64,000 nt of DNA from Rhizopus arrhizus (Eukaryota > Mucoromycota > Mucoromycetes > Mucorales > Rhizopodaceae): NCBI GenBank assembly GCA_024220505.1, contig JAKZZE010000013.1, positions 496,001-560,000 on the forward strand, read 5' to 3'. This document shows, one piece after another, positions 12,042 through 22,678 of this stretch. Made by a program: the position numbers and the translations under genes. Below the pieces are notes generated by a model. The model had not been told where the DNA came from. It did no database searches and was given only the letters and a program-made list of their open reading frames with translations. Numbering within the stretch: position 1 is the first letter of the stretch; each line of letters opens with the position of its first letter.

Positions 12042-12176
12042 ACAGTATATTTTATTTTTATTGTAAAAGACAAATAATAGAACTTTTTTTTTATTTACAG
12101 ACAAGCTTTTATGTATGTGTGTGTGTATAATCTAATGATCAATAAAAGGGGCATATTCCTGACCTTTAAAGCAGCA

Positions 12177-13613
12177 TCAATTCTTTGAAAACCAAGTAAA
12201 GGAGGATGGATCTGTATTTAGTAATTCAGTGATGCCGTTTTGATAACATCTAGTCTGTTCTTGGTAAGGTAAAGGTAATTTTCTGGTGGATATCAGTCTA
12301 TTTTCATCTGCTCTGCAGTCTATAGCTGAAATGTGGCATAATTGACTGCGATTTTTCGACAAGATATTCTGCATAGACATGGCAGAGGATTGAAATAATT
12401 GCTTTGGTGGTGGCAAATTGGGTCGATCTTCATGTTGGGGTATTATACAATCTTGTGGAGATGGCAATCCACCAAAGCAGGAAACGGGAGGAAGCGATGA
12501 TTCCTGTTGGCGTTTTTCTATAACTGAGTTATGCAAAGAAGGACCCTCATCGTCGGATTCATTTAAATTTGTTCTCCGTCTTTTGTTACTATCCAAGCAA
12601 ATTTAATAAATGTGAGAGAGGATGGAGAATTACCTGTTGTGGGAAAGACGTGTACTTCTAGGCTCTTTTCTTACTCTTATGCGAACCCCTTGATCTGAAA
12701 AATGTTTAGTTAAGAAAGTTGACTCTATATCAAAAAAAAATCGAATGAATTATAGTTTTTACTTTGCTTGTTTATTTACCTGACATGCCGGGAAAATCTA
12801 ATGAAATATCAATATGAAATCGATTAGTAAGGAAATGCTTTTTAATATTTTACAACTTTTACTCTTTGGTAAATAGACTTTAAATGGGTCAGAAAGTATA
12901 GAACAAAGTCTATTGACAAGGTTTCTGTAATAAAAAAAGCATTGATAAATTATCTTTTTGTTTACTGAATAATTCACCGTATTTTTTTTACCCTTCGATT
13001 TCAAAAAGAGTAAATTTTAACCTATAAACACCTTCAAGTCGTACACTTATATCAGAGAATATGAAAAATCCACCATCTTTTTGCAAGTGAGAAACATTTA
13101 CCCTTTTGTTCATATTTATTTTATTACCTCTACCGTCCAAACCTTTTAGTTTATGAGGAGATTGTACAACAGCACCGGCTGTGGTGCTGTTACCATTGAT
13201 AAAATGCAAATCGGAATCACCGCTCATGTCTGTTAATGTGGCATACAGAAAAAAAGAGAGTGAATTTAAAAAGTCGTTACTATTGATTATATTTATTAAT
13301 TGGTAGTATTTCATATGTGTACGCTTACTTTGGCGAATTATTTAAGAGCTGAACGATTGGAGGTGGATCAATGGGTCGTCTGTCTACTGTGAAGGGCATA
13401 AGATAAAATAAGATGTGTATGAATAAGCATACCTTTCTCTTTAAAACTGCATAATCTTCCTTTATTGGGTTGCTGGCAAACGATTAAAGAATATCTAAAA
13501 AGGAGAAACAAGAGTTCTATTAAAAATGAATCATATGTGAGTTTTTATTTGATTAGCTACCTTGAGCATGCAAAAATAAGACCTGAATTCAAAGAATTGT
13601 TTGATTTATTCAT
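12177..13613 (-). CDS. velvet-domain transcriptional regulator
   Basis: Fungal velvet proteins are NF-kB-like DNA-binding regulators of development and secondary metabolism. Eight exons, 13561-13613, 13433-13494, 13329-13386, 12992-13279, 12863-12924, 12780-12797, 12634-12694 and 12177-12588, sum to 1014 nt (337 residues). Velvet hallmarks in order are YSLIVCQQPNKGRLCSFKEK, VDRRPIDPPPIVQL, LTDMSGDSDLHFI, VVQSPHKLKGLDG, FFIFSDISVRLEGVYRLKF, LSDPFKVYLPKNFPGMSDQG and VRIRVRKEPRSTR. Exon 6 is only 18 nt and encodes most of NFPGMSD. Inside exon 4 a GTAATA...AAAAG stretch could be a 51-nt in-frame intron, but the acceptor is poor. A basic NKRRRTN patch after the domain may be a nuclear signal; the C-terminal 120 residues are disordered and Pro/Gln-rich. 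VosA, VelB and VelC classes cannot be separated by eye. Confidence 0.9.
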
Positions 13614-16600
13614 GAAAATAATAGTAAAGTTGAGAAGGAAAGAAAGAAAAAAATAAAAAATAAAAGCTGATACGTTTTTAGTTTTGAAAAGTGCAAATAA
13701 CCCCGAATCCACACAAGTAAGCTTTTTTGTTGCAATTCAGTATGCAAATTGTTCCAGGAACCGATTCGTCTAATTTTTAATATACACTTGCTATAAAAGA
13801 CGATAAAAAAGGCTTGTCTTTTTGTGTAAGTATCATTCGAATAAAGTCAGTGTGTGAAACTTGTTTGAATTAGTACATTATTTCTAGATTAAAGCTGATA
13901 TCTTAATATTTCCCTCCTTAATAAGTTTATGTAATTGTCAAACAGAAGTGGCTTTACAAGGTTAATGTATGGTCCAATTTGGTATCTTTTTTGAGCCATA
14001 CTTAATCTCGACAGTGTTATTTGACTACAGTTTACACGCCTGAGAAGATCAAATTGATGGTTTGACAAGTTTTGACATATTTTTAGCAATTTCAATTTTT
14101 CTTAACCTACCAAAATAAAACGCAGATGCAAAGGTAATTTCGTACATGCGAGTTTTTTTTATGTTCAGTCTAATACAGATCACATACAATATAAACCAAA
14201 CCTGATGAAGATTCTCAATAACAGACTGTAAAACGCTAGCATACATTATTATTGATACTATCTCATAAGCCGTAAAACCTGTATTATAAACATCTTTGCT
14301 TTTTTCCCCTCTATTCTTGAACGACTGCACTTCATTATAGAAAAAACAGTAGCTATTGAAATATTTGTTTCTAACATTACGCCAGTTCTAATATAAAAAA
14401 GGCAGGTTAGTTGATAATTATAAGCACACAATTATTTGCAGCATGTATTTAATTCATAGTGTATTGTAAAGACAAAAGAAAGACATAATGGAAAATGGAT
14501 AAAAAGTACTTTAATATACAAACAAACACTCATAGTTAATACTTTAGGAGGGTTACAATTATAAAGAGGCTTTGGATGCAGCAGCTGACTGCTTAAAGAT
14601 AATATCCTCTCACGAATTTTGCCACTTTCTCCTAAGCTTAAGCATAATTTTTTGTCAAATTGATTAGAGTAAAACAATATATCTTTAGGCTCGTGCATAA
14701 ATTTTAATAATAATTAACTCAGTTTCACCTAATGCTAATGAATCTTGCAAAATTTTGACCAGTACGAGTTTTGTTTCAATTCAAAATGAATTTTGTAGTT
14801 ATTTACCATATATGAGAAGCATCATATGTGCACCCTGAAACAGCTCATTTTAATAAAGGTATAAAATAAACACCGACACACCATATACTGGGATTTTGTC
14901 TCTAACCGAAATTCTGGATAAAAGGAAAAAAAAAGCTTGGATAGTTAACACTGCAAGTTTTATTGTACTACTTGAAAATAAACATTCTTTTACACTTTTA
15001 GCCGTGTATAGGTCCTATATTATTCAATTAGTAAATGAATTGAGGTATTTATGCTCTATGATTTCCCATTACATTTTGTGCAGTAAGACAAGTCTTAAAG
15101 ATCACTTCATTTTTTGGACTGTGTCACCATCTGAGTGAAGAGGTATTTTTTTTATATGTACGGTTAAACAGAACTTTTATTTGAGCTCGTGGCATTTTGA
15201 GACATCACAAGTGCTCAAGCCAGATCAAATTAAACGTAAAAGAAGCAAAAAATCCTTTATGGGAGCAAGGGCAAAAAAGAAAAGAAAAGAAGAGGACAGA
15301 GGGGAAATAACAAGGAACTTGTGAAAAAGTCACTGTATGGAAAATAGAACTTAAAAAAAGAAGCTCTATGGTAAAGCAAAAGTTGAGCTCAAGCCTATTC
15401 CAGTAGGAAAGGCTCATGGAGTACAGCGGTAGCCATGATGCCTTTGTCAAAGAAAAAGCGGGCAACAGTACACTAAACAGGGCCTTTGAGGCGACGAATA
15501 GCACGAATGACGCGTTGGACGAAGAAGTTGGATACAATGCACCCCTTGCCATCTTGATCAAAATCGTCATAGAAAGGGTCTTGAAGGTTGTTTGGATCCA
15601 GAGGATCGCCATTATCGCATAAGTGGATCTCATTTCTTTATTTGGGAGCGGAATTCAGCTTCATAATCGTTATGAATGAGGAGGGCAACGTGATGGCGGT
15701 CGGAATGATGAATACTGAGGATACGATTGCTGTTGATATGTAACCGTCGAAGGAAGGGACGTAGTTGGCTAACATGAAGGCGAAGTTGTATAAGGAAACA
15801 GAGGTATTTAAACCCTTAGTTAGTGAAAGGGGCGAAAGTGCGAGCGGTAGCCGTTTGACCTGGAAGGAGTGTTATACAGAGTACAAACAATTGACTAACT
15901 TTTTTTAACCTCAAAAATAAGATTTCCCAAGCACCCTACACAACATCTCTCAAAGAACCATGCTATCGACTGCCTTACTATGCGCCGACATTTATTTATG
16001 CTCGAAATTATAAAAAAATCATTGCCATTCCTTATGAATATGCTTCCTCTACGTCCTTTGATTCCCTCTGGGGTAGCCACCTCCTGATTATAGCGATAGC
16101 TAGTTATATGCTCAATACTGCGCGAACTAGACCAGCTACATCATGACAAACCGATACTTACCAAGAACCCACATAGTCAGAAGCTCGAAATTGTAACCAA
16201 TTATACTATGATATTATAACTGGTTACTTTTACACGTTATAAAAGCCCTACCATGCAGCAATAGCAGTTATCGAGACATATATCTGGATATGACCATGTT
16301 TATTCGTAATTAAGATAGTTTTTTCAGATTGAAAAGAAAACATTGTAAGAATCTGTATACAAATTTTTTTCAAAGGCATTGTGTAGCTAGGAGCTCTTGA
16401 CGAACATGAATATAGCATTAGTATATTTCCTTAATAACGAATGTATCCCAGCACATATATTGTTAAGCTATTCAATTCACTATCCGATATGCTTCTCATA
16501 GGGCTTTCATTTGCTTTGTTCATCACATCTGCGGTTTTATAGCAAAAGGATGGCATAACGGTGTTAGCGTATTGCTATGAGAAGTATTTGTACCAGAAGA

Positions 16601-17604
16601 GGAAAGTGAGATATACACTACGCCTATCCTTAATCTTTCTTAGAGTATTCACGCTAATAGACGACTATTGACTCTTGAGCCATCTATAAAAAGGAAGGGT
16701 TAGCTTTCTATTTTATCAAGTCACGACATGCTTCTCTTTCCATTTGATTAAAGTCTTTTTTTATATATTGTCAATATTTTTTTTCTGTTAACAGAATGAA
16801 TAAAGCTAATTATATTTTTTTCTTATCCAATAGTTTGCCCCAAAATTTCTCATCAATTGCATACTTCCATTTGCTACTTTGTTCCTTATTAAATACCATA
16901 CACATGCTAGAGAAGCTAAAAACGAATTTGTTTTCTTTTATCCATAAGCAAATACAACCAAGCAGCCCCTTTTCTCAAAGTAGCTCATACACTTTTGTAC
17001 TTGTACGTAAATCTCTGCAAATTTTACCATTCTTTCATCGTCCCCTCTCAGAAACCTTTGGACTGAATGCAGCAATTATGAACATTATAGTCTCCTTACT
17101 AACCAAGAAAATAGGAAGATAAGAAAAACAGATTATCTTTCCTCAAAAGTAATTGAATAGTAAGAGACTTAATAACAAGAATGCACATTTCCGATCAACA
17201 TATAGCTATTGATTACATGATTGAAGCTCTCTAAAAAGTAAAAAATATCGACAGCATATATTTGAATAATTTTTTATATCTTTGATAAAAAAAAAGTAGT
17301 AATGAAACAATCATAAAAACTTTTTGACGTTCGTTCATTAGAATATATGAGTTCATTGTTGGTCATTTCCTTTAATAGCATTGATTATTGGTAACAAGGA
17401 TACCAATAATCCATTAAAAAGATGATAATGCTGCTTTCCGGAAATTTATTCAAAACTGTGTTTGTAAAATGTAAAGTATTGGAGCATTTCTTTTTATTTT
17501 TAATATAATATACATAGTAGGAAAATAGAAATCACTTTTTTGTATGTATGAGTATATACACATGTTCGGTGTTTCGCAAGTGTATAATAGAGAGGGGTAT
17601 AGTT
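13614..17604. other. gene-poor region with decayed elements
   Basis: About 4 kb without a convincing gene. A minus-strand open frame at 14049-14330 (SIIMYASVLQSVIENLHQVW, YEITFASAFYFGRLRKIEIA) looks like an old coding sequence, followed by stops and more coding-like fragments to 13880. I do not recognise it. Retroelement debris lies at 15.2-16.1 kb. The rest is AT-rich; the frame at 16796-17122 lacks any family signal. Confidence 0.4.
15205..16085. pseudogene. retroelement debris, two orientations
   Basis: A patch with higher GC than its surroundings. On the minus strand between about 15850 and 15380, broken frames read RLHINSNRILSIHHSDRHHV, ALLIHNDYEAEFRSQIKK, DPLDPNNLQDPFYDDFDQDG, and FFVQRVIRAIRRLKGPV followed by VARFFFDKGIMATAVLHEPF, with stops between. 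On the plus strand at 15925-16085 the frame KNHAIDCLTMRRHLFMLEII with FLMNMLPLRPLIPSG resembles the C-terminal end of non-LTR reverse transcriptases. Attribution to LINE-type elements is by general resemblance and is uncertain. Confidence 0.4.
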
Positions 17605-20073
17605 TTAAGAGCATGATAGACGGTATTTTGTTTTCCAATCAACTTTAGGCGGAAGCTTTTTAAGCTGATAATCCATGTCCAAAGTAACTGTTATTAAACT
17701 TTGGCTCAGATAGTTATAGTCGCTTTTGATCAAATTAATTACATCTTCAAAGTGAACAAAGTAAAGATCTTTTGCTAAAAATGTCTCTAATTCTTCTTCA
17801 ACCAACAATGGCTTTAATGGACGCCATAATTTACGTTTCTGTTCAGAAGTGATAGACAGCTTGGAAAGATGTGGATACATAGTCCAAAATTCCCTTACTG
17901 TATTAATACCAAGAAAGAGGCATACTTGAATATCAATCACATAAAAATTGCTGTTAGGTAATTGGATAGAATAAAGTAAAGAAGGTGTCTTGAAGTCCTC
18001 TCTTTGCTTTATCCATGGTTCGGGTGGCGGCGTGGGAATTGGTGAATGAGGATCGACATGTCTTCTTTCTTTTATCGAACGGATATTTTTCTTATCTGGA
18101 ATATGTTTTGATTTCACAGGTTCACTTTCATCTTCTTTTTCTATTTTAATCTTTGTCGAGTCTTCATCGGAGGAATGAGTTTTTTCAAGGTCTGCTGCCT
18201 GAATCAATCTTCGCTTCTTTGTTGGTCGTTTTGGAACAGAGTTATGAGATTGGCTGTTAAATTCAGATTGATGTTGGTTCTCTTCACCAAAACCTTGATG
18301 TTTATTGCTATCATCATCGTCATCATCATCTTCTTCTATCTTTATAGTTGATTTCTTTTTTTTCTTAATCACTGGTGAAGCAGCCTGTAAGACCATAATA
18401 ATATCCACAAAATCATTTTCAATAGCAATATCCAAAGGCTCTATATCATTAGCATTTATGGCAAACGGGTTGGCTCCATGCTCCAGTAGTAATTCGACTA
18501 CTTCACAGTGATTATTCTCTGTTGCATCATGTAAAGGTGTATCAGAATCGGTTCCGCCTTTTGCGTTAATATCTGCACCGTGTTTTAATAGAACTTTAAT
18601 GACTTCTATTCTTCCTCTTAAAGCAGCTTCGTGAAGAGGAGTCCAACCAGCATGGTCCTTTTCATTAGGGTCTGCTCCTAATTCCAAAAGGGCTTGAACC
18701 TTATCCTGATTTCCTCTAGCTGCATGCTTGTGAAGATTTGTTCGACCGCTTGTATCCTTTTTAAATGGATCAAGTGAAGTACTGTTACTTGGTTTCTTTC
18801 GATGATTACTACTACTAGCTGAAATAGTAGTAACAATATCTTCACTTTCGACAGATATCGATTTTCTTCTTCTCTTTCTTTTCATTGATGTCCTTTCTTC
18901 ACAGCTTGATAGTGTCTTTTTATCACCTTCTAAATTGGCAAACACGCGCATGATATGCTGAATTTTTCTTTGTTCGCGGGTCAATTGACGCTCAGGTTCA
19001 TTTCTTGAAGCTGTTTTACTTGCAATTTCATCTAATGCATTACATGCCTCCTTTTCCAAGCGAACCTCGTCCATACGAGCAGTCAATATTTGGCGGATAA
19101 CTGGGTAATGTGCTGAAACATCGTACGCTTTTTGATTATATTTATTCTTCATATTTACATCAACATCAGATGAATTGATTAAATAGCGTACAATATCCTC
19201 ATGTCCATGTTTGCTTGCTTGATGAAGAGGCGTATCCATATCTTCCGAGCCTAAGATGTTGACTACAGCACCTTGCTCAATGAGTACTTTTGCAATATTT
19301 AAATGACCATTTGAACAAGCAAAATGAAGTGGTGTCCACTCTTTGTTGTCCTTTGCGTTCACATTCGCGCCTTGTTCTAATAACAATTTCGTTTTTTCTA
19401 TACTGTTTTCAATACATGCATGATGCAAAAGTGACCTTCCATCTTTATCACGAGCAATTAAACGATCTAATTGTTTCATCTTTGCCTTCAAAACTTTCTG
19501 GCACTCTTTGCTTTCACATACATCAATGGGTCTTTGTTTAGATTCATTGAGCGCAAATACATCTGCTCCATGTTCGACCAAGAGGCGTACACATTCAAGT
19601 CGCGCATTTGAGCTTGCATCGTGGAGCGGAGTGTCTTGTCCAAATCCTCTTGCATTCACATCAGCTCCACATAGGATGAGATGCTTCCCGGTTTCATATT
19701 GACCTTTCAGTGCAGCTTCGTGAAGTGGTGTCCAACCTGCATTATCCTTAAAATTCACATTGGCTCCGTTTTCAATTAATTCTTTTACTTTATCCAAATG
19801 CCCTTGGGATGTGGCATAAAACAATTTTGTTCTTCCTGCTTTGTCTGTCTTGTTTGGATTTAAAATCGTTCTTTTTCTACCTTTTTTTAGTTGCTGTTGC
19901 TGCTGTGGTTCAGGTGAAGAAGAGCAGGTAATCCTTCTGGTTCTTTTTGAATCATTGCTTAACTTTTTATAAAATACTATCTCCTCCCCCTCCTCCTCCT
20001 CTTCTTCTTCCTCCTGTCTTCCTTCTTCTTTGTTTGTTAACGATAATTTCAAATCTTTTTTAGTCGTTTGCAT
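17605..20073 (-). CDS. ankyrin-repeat protein, Hos4-like (Set3 complex subunit candidate)
   Basis: Intronless frame of 822 residues from the Met at 20073; 16 more codons are open upstream to 20121, but those are low-complexity and less likely. After a Glu-rich stretch come two blocks of ankyrin repeats. The first, roughly residues 80-330, holds GRTKLFYATSQGHLDKVKEL, AGWTPLHEAALKGQYE and TPLHDASSNARLECVRLLVE. The second, roughly 445-585, opens DTSGRTNLHKHAARGNQDKV and repeats the same three-unit pattern, including AGWTPLHEAALRGRIEVIKV and DTPLHDATENNHCEVVELLL. Basic clusters (KRKRRRKS, KKRR) between blocks suggest nuclear location. A conserved-looking C-terminal part begins PIPTPPPEPWIKQ. The second block plus C-terminus resembles Hos4 of the Set3 histone deacetylase complex; this is a family inference. 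It is the only long single-exon gene in the window. Confidence 0.7.
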   Translation of the reverse strand: MQTTKKDLKLSLTNKEEGRQEEEEEEEEGEEIVFYKKLSNDSKRTRRITCSSSPEPQQQQQLKKGRKRTILNPNKTDKAGRTKLFYATSQGHLDKVKELIENGANVNFKDNAGWTPLHEAALKGQYETGKHLILCGADVNARGFGQDTPLHDASSNARLECVRLLVEHGADVFALNESKQRPIDVCESKECQKVLKAKMKQLDRLIARDKDGRSLLHHACIENSIEKTKLLLEQGANVNAKDNKEWTPLHFACSNGHLNIAKVLIEQGAVVNILGSEDMDTPLHQASKHGHEDIVRYLINSSDVDVNMKNKYNQKAYDVSAHYPVIRQILTARMDEVRLEKEACNALDEIASKTASRNEPERQLTREQRKIQHIMRVFANLEGDKKTLSSCEERTSMKRKRRRKSISVESEDIVTTISASSSNHRKKPSNSTSLDPFKKDTSGRTNLHKHAARGNQDKVQALLELGADPNEKDHAGWTPLHEAALRGRIEVIKVLLKHGADINAKGGTDSDTPLHDATENNHCEVVELLLEHGANPFAINANDIEPLDIAIENDFVDIIMVLQAASPVIKKKKKSTIKIEEDDDDDDDSNKHQGFGEENQHQSEFNSQSHNSVPKRPTKKRRLIQAADLEKTHSSDEDSTKIKIEKEDESEPVKSKHIPDKKNIRSIKERRHVDPHSPIPTPPPEPWIKQREDFKTPSLLYSIQLPNSNFYVIDIQVCLFLGINTVREFWTMYPHLSKLSITSEQKRKLWRPLKPLLVEEELETFLAKDLYFVHFEDVINLIKSDYNYLSQSLITVTLDMDYQLKKLPPKVDWKTKYRLSCS

Positions 20074-20121
20074 ATATAGTCTTTTTTTTTGTATGTGTGT
20101 ATAAATGGATATCTCAAGCAA

Positions 20122-22173
20122 AAAATTGGATTATGTACAAAGTGTGTGTGTATAGTTTATGAGTATATATAATATGAAATTCTAATATATGTTAGTTCTC
20201 ATGTTCATTGTATGTGTTCCTGCTATTTTTCGACTACTTTACTTGGTATATATGTAAAAATAAAAGACGCTAAAAGAGAATAATAAAATAAAAAAGAAAG
20301 AAAAATAAAAAAAGAGAATTAAGTATAAAGATAAAGATACATAATTAACATTCATTATTACCTCAAGTATAATAATAAACTTCAAACATAAACAAATAAC
20401 AAAAAAGAAAGAAAAAGAGAAAATAGTAATAATGAGTTCTTTACTTGTTTCGGTGTTTTAACAATTAGAATCTAGCACCAATCAAATTATCATTTCTTTA
20501 TGTTTAATTTATGAGGCGTCTTTTTTTTTACATTCAAGCTAAACAGTAACCTACAAGACACACAGTTTGAATGTTTATAACAGTAACAGTAATAAAAGCA
20601 CTCATTTAATAGTGGATATAAGTAAAGAGATAAAAGTAGGTAAATGAGGATGAATAAACAAAGAAAAGGAAGGGGCTTTGCAAGGAAGGAAAGGCTGTGG
20701 CTATTTTATATGATAAACTTCATAGCAGTACTATTTTCTTGTTCTTTGGGTAGGAGTATACCATAGTCAGAGCTATAAACTGACTTTTTAAAATTAATTT
20801 TGATCACTTTTTCTAAGCTATGGGGAATGCTCTCATCGTAAAACAAAAGTTTAATTTCATTGAACTACATTTTTTCTTCAACTTTCAAAATAGAAATCAT
20901 TTTGATGATTTCTTTTTATATGAGAAAATAGTTATTATTAGATATTCATTAAATAACAGAAATAAAATAAATATGCTATTATTAGTGCTAAATGCGTTCA
21001 TTTTCTAGACAGAGTTTTTCCAAACCAATGGAGTCTTCATTCAATTTATTCTGTTAGGGGTAAGGATGCAAACAGCTCTCTCTAAGACCAACATTTCTTC
21101 GCTGGTGAATTCAATGACCTATAAATACAGTGATCTTTCTAAAAATTAGAAAAATTCAGTGCAAATTTCATTATTGTGCTTAAAATAATAAAAAACATTC
21201 GCAAAACAAAGTCTTCACTCGTTGCAAGGACTTCACCGATCATCAATGCAAGGGCACTGCAATATATTTTAGCACGCAAAAATTACTAACCATACCCTTC
21301 AAATGGTCATGGCCGTTTCAACTAACATCCACAATACCAGGAGGATTATATACCTCTAAGAGTGAAAATCTACAGTCATTCTTTTTGATGAATAGGTCTA
21401 TTTTATAATCGTAAAAGCTGTTCACATTGTGCTCTTCAGGAATACATTTAAGCTTATCTACACACTTGAAGGAATCAGCAACAATTTCAGTTGATAGTCA
21501 AACAAGTTTATAAGAGCAAGTTGATCCATGTTGAGGAATCTTTGCAGGATTGTTTTAAAAAATTCTTTAAAAGTAGTCTATAAAAGCTAATATGATTGTC
21601 TATAAAGCAAAAGCAAGAGCTTGCTTATATTTTTCTATAAAGGTGCAATCAAATAAATATACGGTTTTCGATGTTGCTAAGCACTATTGATGAACGTTTT
21701 GGAGACAGAAGATAAAGTAACCTTTTGTAAGCTTTAATGACCATCGAAAGCTTAGGAGGCATCAGACGGCATTAGATCGAATGATAGCACTCGACTATTT
21801 GATATCTTTCAATGATTTACAATAAAACCAGTGCATAGCTTCACATCTGTTTCAGTAATAAACGTTTATAGTTGATCTTATCAAAACTGATAGTGGCATT
21901 GTATCAATCTAAGTACTGTTTCCAAGCTTCCCAAAAGTTGTCTTTTTTATTAGGCTTTTACGATGGGTTTTAATCAATATAAATTTAAAGCAATTGTTAT
22001 AATAATTGAATGCAAGACTATCATGTTGGCATTGCAACTTTCTTCTTTAAATACACCAAACAGAGATATTATAATAAGTTTACCCTATTATCACTATGAA
22101 TTCAATCAATGGAGTAAAGCACAAGAATTTTATTTTTCAAAAAAAATATCATTAAACCTCTTTCTATCTGTTT

Positions 22174-22209
<36 letters not shown>

Positions 22210-22678
22210 TATATTATCGCACTATCATGGAGGGATATAATTGCTTTAAGGTTTCTTTTTATATGCTTGTTTTGTTAGATTTATACTGCATTATTAGCGT
22301 GTTAAATATGAGGAGCTACTTTTTTTTATATTTTTTAATTTAAATATTTTTTATTCTTCTCATAATTTGATAAATGAATGTACCAGATAAAAAGGCAGCA
22401 TGATTACTCAGCTAAAATATCTTGCTCTTTATATTCATTAAAACAACCACCCCTTTTTTTTAATATTGTTCGCATTTACATATTATGAATCCTTGATATA
22501 TCTCATTTTTCTCGTTTTTTATAGCTTTTGTTCATTCACATCAAGAGAAAATGGCAAAACGAGTTGAGCCTGAACATAGCTATACTTCAAACTTTTTCAT
22601 GCAGAATATGCATTGCAGAAAAACAAAAAATAATTACATGCTTTTCTTAGTACGCGATATTTACATTCATTTAGAGTT
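20122..22678. other. intergenic, AT-rich
   Basis: Upstream region of the ankyrin gene and 3' flank of DPH2. It contains an A29 run at 22179-22207 and a coding-like remnant at 21.2-21.5 kb (listed separately). Other open frames are low-complexity. Confidence 0.4.
21200..21530 (-). pseudogene. coding-like remnant, unknown
   Basis: Minus-strand reading gives YDYKIDLFIKKNDCRFSLLE, VYNPPGIVDVS, then after a stop NGHDHLKGMVSNFCVLKYIA. The hydrophilic-hydrophobic pattern is protein-like and the single stop is flanked by coherent sequence. It may be a further piece of the dispersed family seen at 0.6-1.7 and 33.5-34.0 kb, but the match is too weak to claim. Confidence 0.25.

Noticed and set aside
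13065..13121. Extra 51-nt in-frame intron inside velvet exon 4
   Set aside because: The would-be acceptor (CAAAAAG) lacks a pyrimidine tract and the open frame is uninterrupted; left unspliced but noted in the entry.
15205..15633. 142-codon minus-strand frame rich in Phe and Ser as a membrane protein
   Set aside because: An alternative frame of the same segment gives coherent retroelement-like text, so this frame looks like a shadow.
16796..17122. 108-codon plus-strand frame as a gene
   Set aside because: Composition is that of AT-rich random sequence (Phe, Leu, Ser, Asn), with no motif, partner exon or conserved pattern.
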